Assembly (NCBI GenBank): GCA_965207535.1
Contig: CBDBMR010000010.1
Coordinates: 1-64,000 of the forward strand
Source: JAJDXO01 sp965207535
GTDB taxonomy: Bacteria; Pseudomonadota; Alphaproteobacteria; Rhodospirillales; UBA2165
Length of the DNA: 64,000 bases
Reading direction: 5' to 3'
Part shown: positions 1 through 8,563 of the stretch, one piece after another
Layout of the letters: each line of letters opens with the position of its first letter
How positions within the stretch are numbered: the stretch's first letter is position 1
Program-made: the position numbers and the translations under genes
Notes under the pieces: model-generated
Told to the model about the DNA's origin: nothing
Databases searched by the model: none
What the model saw: only the letters and a program-made list of their open reading frames with translations

Positions 1-279
1 GGCGGGAAACACTTGAGCCGCGTGCTGTTCGACGGCGCGACCCTCGAAAATCCCTACGTGGTTGGCGCGCAGGTGCGGCCGCGCGGCGGCGCGCCGGATG
101 CCTGGCGTGCGCGGATGGCCTACTTTCCCTTCAACAGCAGGGCTCAAACGCCTGAGTTCGAGCTCGGGGTCAGCTACGGGGATGACGGGGTCGTGCAGTC
201 GGTCCTCCAGGATTTCGGAAACTACCAAATCGAAGCCAGGATCACGCGGCTGGAGAAGCTCGACGCGCCTATTTGCTAG
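1..279 (+). CDS. EipB-like DUF1849 protein, C-terminal fragment
   Basis: The frame is open from base 1 and ends in TAG at 279, so only the last 92 residues are present and the gene starts outside the window. The visible part contains LSRVLFDGATLENPYVVGAQ, a basic stretch, then FELGVSYGDDGVVQSVLQDF and a C-terminal LEKLDAPIC. This matches my memory of the end of the DUF1849/EipB family, periplasmic beta-barrel-like proteins that maintain the alphaproteobacterial envelope and end in a short Cys-containing tail. The 3' end overlaps the convergent dinB by 11 bases. The family call rests on the C-terminal pattern only. Confidence 0.6.
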   Translation, partial: GGKHLSRVLFDGATLENPYVVGAQVRPRGGAPDAWRARMAYFPFNSRAQTPEFELGVSYGDDGVVQSVLQDFGNYQIEARITRLEKLDAPIC

Positions 280-1582
280 TCCGGCCGCCGGGCCGGGACG
301 TTTCCCCGCCCAGCAGCGAACGTCCCTTGCGGATGGCGGGATCGCCGAATTTCTCGCGCACCGCGTCCATTGCCCGCTCCACCTCGGCGGCCGATGCATC
401 CCGGCCGCCGTCCAGCAGGTCGGTCTGGCGCGAGGCCGGCGGGTCGGCGAGGCGGCTGGTCCCGACGCCGATCAGCCGGAAGGAGCGTCCGTCGCACTGA
501 TCCTCGAGCAGCGGCAGCGCCGTCTGATAGAGCGTCTCCGCGAGCTGGGTCGGGGCAGGGAGCGTCCTGGACCGGGTGACGATCCGGAACGACGACGTCT
601 TGAGCTTCAGCGTCACGCCGGCCGCCGCCAGTTCCTGCCGCTTCAGGCGTTTGGCAACCTTCTCCGACAGCGGCCACAGGCGGCGGGCCAGTTCGTCGGC
701 GCGCTTGGTGTCCCTGGCCAGAGTGGTCTCGGCCGAGATGCTCTTGGCGCCCGGGCTGGGATCGACCGCGCGGGCGTCCCGGCCGTTGGACAGCCGGGCG
801 AGACGCGCCCCGATCTTGCCGTAGCGCGCGATCAGCTCCTTTTCGTCGATCCGCCGGAGCTGGCCGATGGTCTTGAGCCCGTCCCGCTCCAGACGGCGGC
901 GGAGCGACTTGCCCACGCCCCAGATGGACGAGACCGGGCGGGGCGAGAGGAAATCCAGCGCCTCGGCGCGGCCGATGGCGGCGAAACCGCGGGGCTTGTC
1001 GAGGTCGGATGCGGTCTTGGCGAGAAACTTGTTGTAGCTGAGGCCGACCGACGCGGTGACGCCGGCCTCATCCTCGATCCGTTTGACCAGCCGGACCAGC
1101 GTCTGGGCCGGCGCCGCCCGGTGCAGGGCCTGGGTGCCGCTCAGGTCGAGAAACGCCTCGTCCACGGAAAGCGCCTCCACCAGCGGCGTCGTGTCCTTCA
1201 TCATGCCCCGGATTTCCCGGCCGAGGCGCTGGTACTTCTCCATGTCGGGGCGGATGACCACGGCGTCGGGGCACGCCTTCAGGGCCTTGAACATGGGCAT
1301 CGCCGAATGGACGCCCCGGGTCCGGGCGATGTAGCAGCAGGCCGAGACCACGCCGCGCCGGCCGCCGCCGACGATCACCGGCTTGTTGGCCAGTTCCGGA
1401 TTGTCCCGCTTCTCCACGGTCGCGTAAAACGCGTCACAGTCGATGTGCGCGATGGCCAGCCCGGCCACCTCCGGGTGGCTGAACAGCCGGGGCGAGCCGC
1501 ATTCGGGGCAGCGGTCCGGCGGCGCCGCCGGCTCGAACAGGTGGGCGCAGTCGCGGCACAGGCGGGGCGCCGGCTCAGCCAT
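269..1582 (-). CDS. dinB: DNA polymerase IV with N-terminal zinc ribbon
   Basis: This is a Y-family translesion polymerase of 437 residues. Two CxxC pairs (C9/C12 and C25/C28) form a zinc-ribbon-like extension typical of one alphaproteobacterial DinB group. The palm follows with IDCDAF (catalytic Asp48 and Asp50) and SVDEAFLDLSG (catalytic Asp-Glu), then the helix-hairpin-helix SIWGVGKSLRRRL and the little-finger domain. The frame could begin 13 codons earlier at 1621. The ATG at 1582 is preferred because GGAGG lies six bases upstream and the zinc ribbon follows at once. The 3' end overlaps the convergent DUF1849 gene. No clear LexA box was found upstream. Confidence 0.93.
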   Translation of the reverse strand: MAEPAPRLCRDCAHLFEPAAPPDRCPECGSPRLFSHPEVAGLAIAHIDCDAFYATVEKRDNPELANKPVIVGGGRRGVVSACCYIARTRGVHSAMPMFKALKACPDAVVIRPDMEKYQRLGREIRGMMKDTTPLVEALSVDEAFLDLSGTQALHRAAPAQTLVRLVKRIEDEAGVTASVGLSYNKFLAKTASDLDKPRGFAAIGRAEALDFLSPRPVSSIWGVGKSLRRRLERDGLKTIGQLRRIDEKELIARYGKIGARLARLSNGRDARAVDPSPGAKSISAETTLARDTKRADELARRLWPLSEKVAKRLKRQELAAAGVTLKLKTSSFRIVTRSRTLPAPTQLAETLYQTALPLLEDQCDGRSFRLIGVGTSRLADPPASRQTDLLDGGRDASAAEVERAMDAVREKFGDPAIRKGRSLLGGETSRPGGRTSK

Positions 1583-1672
1583 CGCGGGCCTCCGCCGGCC
1601 GCGGCCATGCCGCGCCTTCAATCTTGGTGCCGCCGAGGTCGATTCCCAGTCCCATGACGCCGCTCAATCCGG

Positions 1673-1774
1673 TTTTGGCCGGTAATGGCCGGTGATGGCC
1701 GGTGATGGGGCATCATCGCGCCCAAGGGGCCAGGGCGCAACCAGGGCGCAACCAGGGCGCAACCGGGGCGCAAC
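1673..1774. repeat. short tandem repeats between dinB and the RND permease
   Basis: Two adjacent minisatellites lie in the 228-base gap. At about 1673-1705 a ten-base unit resembling TGGCCGGTGA is repeated about three times. At 1731-1774 an eleven-base unit, CAGGGCGCAAC, is repeated four times, the last with one substitution. Neither is coding on inspection. They sit upstream of dinB and downstream of the RND permease stop. Slipped-strand duplication is the simplest origin. Confidence 0.75.
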
Positions 1775-1810
1775 CGGCTCGGTGCGAACCTCTCCAGCGT
1801 ATGGTGCGGC

Positions 1811-4800
1811 TTATTCCGCGGGTGCTGCCGGCGCCGATGCGGCGGCCTTCGCCTTGCCTCGCTCGAGAACGCCGGCGAACAGGCTCAACAGCGGCGGAAT
1901 AATGAGCAGGGTCAGCAGCGCCGACAGCGCCAGGCCGCCGACCACGACCGAGCCCAGCCCCCGGTACAGCTCCGAACCGGCGCCCGGGAACAGGACAAGC
2001 GGCAACATGCCGAACACACTGGTCAGCGTCGACATGAAGATCGGCCGCAAGCGGTTGTCGGTGGATTCCAGGATTGACTCCATGGGAGACATTCCTTCCT
2101 CCCGCATGTGCACCAGGGTCTGGTGGACCAGCAGGATGGCGTTGTTGACCACGATGCCGATGAGGATGACGAAGCCCAATAGCGTCAACATATCCAGGGG
2201 CTGAGATTCGAAGGTGTTCAGCAGGGCCAGCCCGCCAACCCCGCCCGCCGTGGCGAGCGGTACCGAGAACATGATGATGAATGGATAGATGAAGCTCTCG
2301 AACAGGATTGCCATGACCAGATAGACGATCAGCAGCGCCAGCAGCAAATTGACCACCATATTGTTGAAAGTCCGGGTGAGGGCATCGGCGGTGCCGGACA
2401 TCTTCAGGCTGATGCCGACGGGCAGACCTTCGGCCTTCATCGGTTCGATGATTTTCTCGCGTACCGTATCCATCGCGACTTCGAGAGCGATGTCCTTCGA
2501 CGGCCCGATGCGAATGGTGATGTTGCGTTCCCGGTCGAGGTGGCGAATCTGATCCGGACTTGCGGACACCACGACACGCGACAGCGAACTTGCCGGCAGC
2601 ACCCGGCCCTTGGGCGTGACCACCGGAATGTTGTCGATACCCTGGGTCCGGTCGATCTGCCGGTATGGGCCGCGAACCATGAAGTCGGTCAGCTTGCCGT
2701 TGATGGTGACCTCGGCGACCTTGATGCCGTCGTTGAAGGCGTCGATGGCCTGGCCGAGATCATGCGCGGTCAGGCCGTTGTCGGCGAGACGCTGGGGGTC
2801 GGGGAGGACCCGGACCTCGGGCGTCAGAACGCTCAAGCTGGGCAGGGCGCGGGACTGGTGGCCTTCGCTGCGGGGGAATTCCTGGAAGATCCGAAACTGC
2901 GCCTGGGCCGCCACATTGACGATGTCGTCCAGATCGGGGCCGCTGATGTCGAGATCGATGTTCCGGCCGCCGCCGAAACCCCGGCCGAACAGCGAGGTCT
3001 GGCGGACGAAGCCTCGGGCGCCCGGTTCGCTGTTGATGGCTCGGCGCATGACCGGGATCAACTCGCCGACGCGGGTCGGGTCGACCGCCGCCGCCGTCGC
3101 CAAGGTAAAGCCGCGCCGGATGACGAACCAGAACCGCGACACTTGCGGCGGGCCGCCTTCCGCCGCGGCCTGACTTTCCGGCGTGCCGAGGAGCGGCCTG
3201 ATCTGGGCTTCGGCCTTCTCGGCCATGGAAACGATGGCGTCCAGATTGTAGCCGGGGGGAGGGATCACCCGGGCGAACAGCAGATTGCGATTACCCTCGG
3301 GCAGATATTCGAGCTTCGGCAGGAACGCCCAGGTCGAGACGCCGGCAATGCCGCAGATCAGCGCCACCACGGCGATGGAGCGGATTCGGCTGGCGACGAT
3401 GAAGCGGGTGTAGCCGAGGACGAATATCCTGAACCCACGGGCGAAATGATCAATGCCCGGCAGCTTCAACATGGTCTCGCCGGTGCGGACGCCGCGCTTC
3501 AGGATCCCGTTGGCCAACGATGGAATCACCGTAATCGAGACGATAAGGGACAGGATCACGGCAACCGAGATTGCCACCGCGATGTCACGGAACAGCTGTC
3601 CGACCTCCAGCTTCATCACCAGGATCGGAATGAACACCATTACCGTGGTCATGGCGGAGACGAAGATCGCGCCCCACACCTGTTTTGCGCCCCGGGCCGC
3701 CGCGACCGCCGCCGGATGGCCTTGCTGACGCAGCCGGTAGATGTTTTCCAGCACCACGATCGCGGCGTCGACGACCATGCCGACGGCGAACGCAAAACCG
3801 GCGAGGGAGATGACGTTGATCGACCGGCCGAGCATGGCCATGGCGACGAATGAGCCGATGACCGACACCGGTATGGCGGCTGAAATGATCAGCGTTGCCC
3901 GGATCGAGCGCAGGAAGATCAGCAAAATCATCGCCGCCAGAAGACCGCCGACGACCATATTCTGCTGGACCAGGCCGATTGCCGAATTGATGTACACCGT
4001 GTCGTCGTGAACCTGGGTCATCACGAGGCCCGCATCCCGCAGCGGCCCTTCGTTGAGATCGGCGACCACCGCCTTGATGCGTTCCATCACGTCGATCACG
4101 TTGACGCCGGTATCGCGGATGATGTTGACGACGAGGGATTCCCGGCCGTTGGACCGGATCTGGGTCTCGGTTTCCACCAGGTCGTATTCGATCTTGGCGA
4201 CGTCGCCGACGGTCACCCGGGAAATGCGGCCGGTAGCCGGGTCGAGCCGGGAGCGCAGGACCAGATTGTTGACCCGCTCAATCGAGTTGAGTTCATTGTC
4301 CGTGCGTACCACGTAGCGGCGCTTGCCTTCCTCGACGTCGCCCGCGGAAATGGACGCATTGGCGCCGCGGAGCGCGTTGGCAAACTCGGTGATCGTCAGA
4401 CCGAACCGGGCCATCCGCTGAGGATCGACAATCATCCTGAGCTCGTGGCGACGGCCGCCCCAGACGTTGACGATCCCGACACCGCTGATCCTCTCGAGCC
4501 GGTCCTGGACCACGTCTTCCATCAGCCGGCCGAATTCGTAAACCCGGCGCGTGCTGCCGGGTCTCGCCGTGACCGAGAACCAGGCGATCGGGTTGTCTTC
4601 GGCGTCGCGCGTGCGGATGCGCGGCGTCCGGGACTCGTCAGGGACGCCCCTGACATTGTTGAGACGGTTGCTGACCAGCATCAGCCCCCGGTCCATATTG
4701 GTGCCGATCCCGAAGGTCAGAACAATTCGGTTGCCGCTGTCCCGGGACGCGCTCTCGATCGTTTCGACCCCTTCGATGCCCTTGAGCGCGTCTTCCTGAC

Positions 4801-4996
4801 GGTTGGTCAGCTCTTTTTCCACGTCGAGGCTCGACGCCCCCGGCCAGGACGTGAAGATCGTCAGGACCGGTTTGCGGGTATCCGGCGTGAGCTGGATCGG
4901 AATGGCGGTGAGCGAGACAATTCCCGCAAGCACCACCATCAAGACAATGGAAATTACCGCCGTCGGGCGCTTAATGGCTAGTTCGATTAATGGCAT
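1811..4996 (-). CDS. RND efflux permease, AcrB/HAE-1 type
   Basis: This 1061-residue protein is the inner-membrane proton antiporter of a tripartite efflux pump. It starts MPLIELAIKRPTAVISIVLM, the usual RND first transmembrane segment, and has the two-fold layout of twelve membrane helices with two large periplasmic loops. The TM4 segment GFAFAVGMVVDAAIVVLENI carries the Asp pair expected of the proton relay, and the C-terminal half has GFVILIGIVVNNAILLVHQT. It lies 37 bases downstream of the adaptor gene in the same orientation, so the two form an operon. No outer-membrane channel gene is adjacent. The substrate cannot be read from sequence. Confidence 0.93.
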   Translation of the reverse strand: MPLIELAIKRPTAVISIVLMVVLAGIVSLTAIPIQLTPDTRKPVLTIFTSWPGASSLDVEKELTNRQEDALKGIEGVETIESASRDSGNRIVLTFGIGTNMDRGLMLVSNRLNNVRGVPDESRTPRIRTRDAEDNPIAWFSVTARPGSTRRVYEFGRLMEDVVQDRLERISGVGIVNVWGGRRHELRMIVDPQRMARFGLTITEFANALRGANASISAGDVEEGKRRYVVRTDNELNSIERVNNLVLRSRLDPATGRISRVTVGDVAKIEYDLVETETQIRSNGRESLVVNIIRDTGVNVIDVMERIKAVVADLNEGPLRDAGLVMTQVHDDTVYINSAIGLVQQNMVVGGLLAAMILLIFLRSIRATLIISAAIPVSVIGSFVAMAMLGRSINVISLAGFAFAVGMVVDAAIVVLENIYRLRQQGHPAAVAAARGAKQVWGAIFVSAMTTVMVFIPILVMKLEVGQLFRDIAVAISVAVILSLIVSITVIPSLANGILKRGVRTGETMLKLPGIDHFARGFRIFVLGYTRFIVASRIRSIAVVALICGIAGVSTWAFLPKLEYLPEGNRNLLFARVIPPPGYNLDAIVSMAEKAEAQIRPLLGTPESQAAAEGGPPQVSRFWFVIRRGFTLATAAAVDPTRVGELIPVMRRAINSEPGARGFVRQTSLFGRGFGGGRNIDLDISGPDLDDIVNVAAQAQFRIFQEFPRSEGHQSRALPSLSVLTPEVRVLPDPQRLADNGLTAHDLGQAIDAFNDGIKVAEVTINGKLTDFMVRGPYRQIDRTQGIDNIPVVTPKGRVLPASSLSRVVVSASPDQIRHLDRERNITIRIGPSKDIALEVAMDTVREKIIEPMKAEGLPVGISLKMSGTADALTRTFNNMVVNLLLALLIVYLVMAILFESFIYPFIIMFSVPLATAGGVGGLALLNTFESQPLDMLTLLGFVILIGIVVNNAILLVHQTLVHMREEGMSPMESILESTDNRLRPIFMSTLTSVFGMLPLVLFPGAGSELYRGLGSVVVGGLALSALLTLLIIPPLLSLFAGVLERGKAKAAASAPAAPAE

Positions 4997-5033
4997 CGCG
5001 TATTCCCCAACGCAAAATGCTGATGAGCCGATG

Positions 5034-7022
5034 TCATTGCCGGCTCAGTTTCCGCTGAATGAAGGCCCGCCGCTCCGCCCGCGGCATGGCAAAGAATTTC
5101 TGACGTTCTTCGTCGCTCAGACCCTGGATGACGGCTCGCGCTTCGGGACTCGGACCGCGGCCCCCTTGACCTTGACCGCCGCCGCCGGATTCGCGTGCCG
5201 TTTGCCCGCCGCCCTGACCGGCGCCCGGACGGACGCCTTGCGGCCCGCCGCCGGCATTTCGTTCCGCCAATTTGGCCCGAATGAAGGCGCCTTTTTCCGG
5301 TCCGCTCATGGCGAAGAACTTCCGGCGCTCCTCATCGCTCAGGGATCGGATGATCGCCCCTGCCTGCGGGTTGCCGCCGCCGGGACCACCGCCGCCGGGT
5401 CCGCGCGCCGCTTGCCCGCCGCCCTGACCGGAGCCCTGACGGGCACCTTGCGGTCCGCCGCCGGCATTTCGTTCCGCCAATTTGGCCCGAATGAATGCGC
5501 CTTTCTCCGGTCCGCTCATGGCGAAGAACTTCCGGCGCTCCTCGTCGCTCAGGGACCGGATGATCGCTCCGGCCTGCGGGTTGCCGCCGCCGGGTCCGCC
5601 GCCGCCGGGACCCGAGCGCGCCACCCGCACGTTCTGGCCGGGCCGCAGCATCTCGTTACCGCGGACCACGACCTTCATCCCCGGCCGGAGACCGGAACGA
5701 ATTTCAAATTTGTTGCCGAACGCTTCGCCGATCCGGACCTGTGCCGGCCGTACCCGGCCTTGCTGAAACACGTAGACCACCGGCCCGGTCTGGCGTGAAA
5801 CGATGGCGTCCTTGGCGACCGTCACCACCTCGCGGCGTTGTCCCCGCGGGACCTGAATGACCACGCTCTGGTTGGGTACCGCGTTGGAGTTGGCGCCGAA
5901 TTGGGGCATCAGCCGCACGGCGCGGGTCCGTGCCAAGGGGTCCTCGTCAGGGACGATGGCGCGGATCGATGCCTTGATGGATTTGCCATTGCTCAGCGCG
6001 ACGTCCAGTTCCGCGCCCTCGGCGATGCCGCTCAGCCGGTCCGATGGGATGTCGGCCTCGACCTCCATGGTGCGGTCATCCAACAGGGTCGCGATGGCCG
6101 CGCCGGCGCCTACGAAGGCGCCCGCCGAGACATTGCGGTTGATGACCACACCGGCAAACGGCGCACGGATTCGCGCATCCTTGATATCGAGGCGCGCCAT
6201 ATCCCGAGACGCCCGGGCGCGGCGGAGCGCGGCGGCGTTCTCATCCACCGAGGCCCGGGCCTTGACGATTTCCTGACGCTTATCCTCGTAGCGCGCCTGG
6301 GAGAAAGCCGCCGAACGCCGAAGACCTTCGATGCGCTTAAGCTCCTGCTTCAGGAGTTCGACCGTCGCCTTGGCCGAGTTCAATTTTGCCCGCGCCTGAT
6401 TGACCTCGGCGCTCTTCAGGTCCGCCTCGAGCTTGAAGCGGTCGATTTCGATCTCGGCCAGCACTTGACCCTTTTCCACCCGGTCGCCGACATCGACCAG
6501 GACAGTCGCGATACGCCCGGCGATCCTGGATGCGATGGTGCCGCGCTGCTTGGCCACCAGCCGACCGGTAATCGGTACGGTTTGAATGAGGTTTTCGCGC
6601 ACCACGTCACCGAGCTCGACCAGCGGCGGAGGCCGCCGCCGTCCGCCGAAGCCGCCCGGCCTTCCGCCACCAGGACGTCCCGCCGACGGAGCGCCGCCGC
6701 CGGGCCGTCCGGCGCCTTGGCCGCCGCCTTGTCCGCCACCCGGGCCTCCCGGGGGCCGCTGGGAAGCCTGGCCGCCGCCGGGTGCGGAACGGCCCCCGGC
6801 ATTTTGTTCCGCCAGCTTCTTCTGAATAAAGGCCCGGCGCTCTTCGCGGGGGAGGGCGAAGAATTTCTGCCGTTCCTCGTCGCTCAGGTTCTGGATCACG
6901 GCCCGCGCTTCGGGGCTCGGACCGCCTTGAGACATGGCCGGCGGAATCGGTCCAATAACCAGCGCACCGGCTCCGAGTACCAGTGCGCCGAAAAAGCCCA
7001 GCGCATAAATCGACTTCTTCAA
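5034..7022 (-). CDS. RND periplasmic adaptor with four copies of a helical repeat
   Basis: This 662-residue membrane-fusion protein links the RND permease to an outer-membrane channel. A hydrophobic N-terminal anchor is followed by a motif, SPEARAVIQNLSDEERQKFF, and a Gly/Pro/Gln-rich linker. The canonical adaptor body comes next (biotinyl-lipoyl-like GTIASRIAGRIATVLVDVGD, a coiled-coil hairpin, a beta-barrel, and VRGNEMLRPGQNVRVA). Three more copies of the motif follow, separated by Gly-rich linkers. Copies 2 and 3 are near-identical in DNA with a 210-base period (5251 versus 5461). The start is TTG at 7022, behind GAGGGGGAAG. The appended repeats make it about 250 residues longer than ordinary adaptors. 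Their role is unknown. Confidence 0.9.
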   Translation of the reverse strand: MKKSIYALGFFGALVLGAGALVIGPIPPAMSQGGPSPEARAVIQNLSDEERQKFFALPREERRAFIQKKLAEQNAGGRSAPGGGQASQRPPGGPGGGQGGGQGAGRPGGGAPSAGRPGGGRPGGFGGRRRPPPLVELGDVVRENLIQTVPITGRLVAKQRGTIASRIAGRIATVLVDVGDRVEKGQVLAEIEIDRFKLEADLKSAEVNQARAKLNSAKATVELLKQELKRIEGLRRSAAFSQARYEDKRQEIVKARASVDENAAALRRARASRDMARLDIKDARIRAPFAGVVINRNVSAGAFVGAGAAIATLLDDRTMEVEADIPSDRLSGIAEGAELDVALSNGKSIKASIRAIVPDEDPLARTRAVRLMPQFGANSNAVPNQSVVIQVPRGQRREVVTVAKDAIVSRQTGPVVYVFQQGRVRPAQVRIGEAFGNKFEIRSGLRPGMKVVVRGNEMLRPGQNVRVARSGPGGGGPGGGNPQAGAIIRSLSDEERRKFFAMSGPEKGAFIRAKLAERNAGGGPQGARQGSGQGGGQAARGPGGGGPGGGNPQAGAIIRSLSDEERRKFFAMSGPEKGAFIRAKLAERNAGGGPQGVRPGAGQGGGQTARESGGGGQGQGGRGPSPEARAVIQGLSDEERQKFFAMPRAERRAFIQRKLSRQ

Positions 7023-7344
7023 ATCTTCCCCCTCTCGACGGCCGCCTCACGCTTGGAGCGGCCGCGCGGTGAATGCATTCAATTGCCGGTGGTTCGGGTC
7101 TTAAACGTCCGCCTCAGGGGTTTCCGTCGCCGGATCGAGGCGCCACCGGGATTCAATTTACCCCTGAAAAAGCGTATTTGCCCTTGAAAATGTGTTTCGT
7201 GAGTAAAGTCAAGGGTTTAGTCGAGGTTCGCAACCTAGTGGATTGACCAAGAACGATCAACCAATCATCGCCTTTTTGGCTGGGTGTGCTAGTAACATCC
7301 GATTGAGGGCCTTGTTGCCGGGAAGCCCCGAACGGAGCCAGTTA
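7023..7344. other. divergent intergenic region between RND adaptor and HDAC-family gene
   Basis: This 322-base gap separates two divergently transcribed genes and should hold both promoters. An imperfect 20-base tandem repeat lies at 7158-7177 and 7178-7197, with TTACCCCTGAAAAAGCGTAT matching the next unit at about 14 of 20 positions. The period equals two helical turns, as expected for an operator bound by a dimer pair, but no regulator gene is adjacent. No confident sigma-70 hexamer pair was found. Confidence 0.4.
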
Positions 7345-8280
7345 TTGTCCACCGCACTCTATACCCACCCCGTCTGTATCGAGCATCGGCCCGGCCCCGG
7401 TCATCCGGAAAGCCCCGATCGTCTGCGGGCCGTCCTCGATGCCCTCTCCGCCAGCGAGTTCGACGGACTCGACCGGCGGGAGGCGCCCCAGGCGACGGCT
7501 GAAATACTGGAGCGCGCCCATTCTCCCGGCCATGTTTCGACCATTCTCGACAATGTTCCCGAAACCGGGTTCCGGGCGCTTGATCCCGACACCTATCTTT
7601 CACCGGCCTCCGGCGAGGCGGCGCTGCGGGCGGCGGGCGGCGTGTGCGCGGCAGTGGATGCCGTGGCCGGCGGCGATGCGGCCAACGCCTTTTGCGCCGT
7701 CCGTCCCCCCGGCCATCATGCGGAAAGCCGCCGGGCCATGGGGTTTTGCCTGTTCAGCAATATCGCCGTCGGCGCGCTGCATGCGCAGGCGGTTCATGGC
7801 CTCGAACGGATCGCGGTGGTGGATTTCGACGTCCACCACGGCAACGGCACCGAAGCCATCCTGTCCGGGGCCGACGGCATGTTCTTCGCCTCCAGCCACC
7901 AGTTTCCCGCCTATCCGGGCACCGGTACCGAGAGCCGGGGCGATACGGTGATCAACGTGCCGCTGCCGCCGGGCGCCGGATCGGCCGAATTCCGGTCGGT
8001 TTACGGCGAGACCATATTTCCGGCGCTGGAGATGTTCGCGCCGCAGATGATATTCGTGTCCGCCGGGTTTGACGCCCATCTCCGGGACCCGCTGTGCCAA
8101 CTGGAGCTGACCACCGACGACTTCGCGTGGGTCAGCCGGGAAATCGCGTCCATCGCCGCATCATTCAGCGGGGGAAAGGTCGTCTCCAGCCTCGAAGGCG
8201 GATATGACCTTCAGGCGCTTGCCGATTCGGTTGCCGCCCATGTCCGGGTCTTGATTGCGGCGGGCGAAGCGGGATCGTAA
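7345..8280 (+). CDS. histone deacetylase / acetylpolyamine amidohydrolase family hydrolase
   Basis: This 311-residue zinc hydrolase of the arginase-deacetylase fold removes acetyl groups from amines. It carries RPPGHHAESRRAMGFCLFSN (paired His and substrate pocket), VVDFDVHHGNGTEAIL (Asp and His zinc ligands) and SAGFDAHLRDPL (third Asp). An in-frame TTG at 7243 would give 345 residues. The TTG at 7345 is preferred because GGAG lies seven bases upstream and the protein then begins STALYTHPVC, where family members usually begin. The substrate (acetylpolyamine, acetoin-type or other) is not determined. xseB starts 28 bases after the stop. Confidence 0.9.
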   Translation: MSTALYTHPVCIEHRPGPGHPESPDRLRAVLDALSASEFDGLDRREAPQATAEILERAHSPGHVSTILDNVPETGFRALDPDTYLSPASGEAALRAAGGVCAAVDAVAGGDAANAFCAVRPPGHHAESRRAMGFCLFSNIAVGALHAQAVHGLERIAVVDFDVHHGNGTEAILSGADGMFFASSHQFPAYPGTGTESRGDTVINVPLPPGAGSAEFRSVYGETIFPALEMFAPQMIFVSAGFDAHLRDPLCQLELTTDDFAWVSREIASIAASFSGGKVVSSLEGGYDLQALADSVAAHVRVLIAAGEAGS

Positions 8281-8308
8281 ACTTCGGCGGTCTTTTCAGG
8301 GGAGATCC

Positions 8309-8563
8309 ATGGCTGACAAGAACGAAGACGCCGCCATCGCCAAGCTGAGCTTCGAAGAGGCATTGGCGGAACTGGAGGAAATCGTCGGTGCGCTTGAGGA
8401 CGGCGACAGCGACCTGGACAAGGCGATCAACGCCTACGAGCGGGGGACCAGGCTGAAGAAGCACTGCGAAGCCAAGCTCAAGGAAGCCAAAGCCCGCATC
8501 GACAAGATCAGCGTCGATCCCGAAGGCAATTCGGCGACGGAACCGGCCGATATTGACCAGTGA
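8309..8563 (+). CDS. xseB: exodeoxyribonuclease VII small subunit
   Basis: This 84-residue protein is the small subunit of exonuclease VII, which degrades single-stranded DNA with the XseA large subunit. The core LSFEEALAELEEIVGALEDG followed by LDKAINAYERGTRLKKHCEA is the family signature, an acidic antiparallel helical pair. The ATG at 8309 is chosen over an upstream in-frame start at 8255 because AGGGGAG precedes it and the signature begins soon after. The stop overlaps the ispA GTG by four bases, implying translational coupling. xseA is not in the window. Confidence 0.95.
   Translation: MADKNEDAAIAKLSFEEALAELEEIVGALEDGDSDLDKAINAYERGTRLKKHCEAKLKEAKARIDKISVDPEGNSATEPADIDQ

Noticed and set aside
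62..1657. Long plus-strand open frame of 531 codons antisense to dinB
   Set aside because: It is Arg/Gly/Pro-rich without any domain, lies opposite a clear DinB, and reflects GC-rich third positions of the real gene.
2540..3853. Plus-strand 437-codon frame opposite the RND permease
   Set aside because: Shadow frame: no motif, no Shine-Dalgarno sequence, and the minus strand encodes a complete RND permease.
7158..7197. Operator for a divergent regulator between the RND adaptor and HDAC-family genes
   Set aside because: The 20-base tandem repeat is imperfect and no regulator gene is adjacent, so it is kept as a note in the intergenic entry only.
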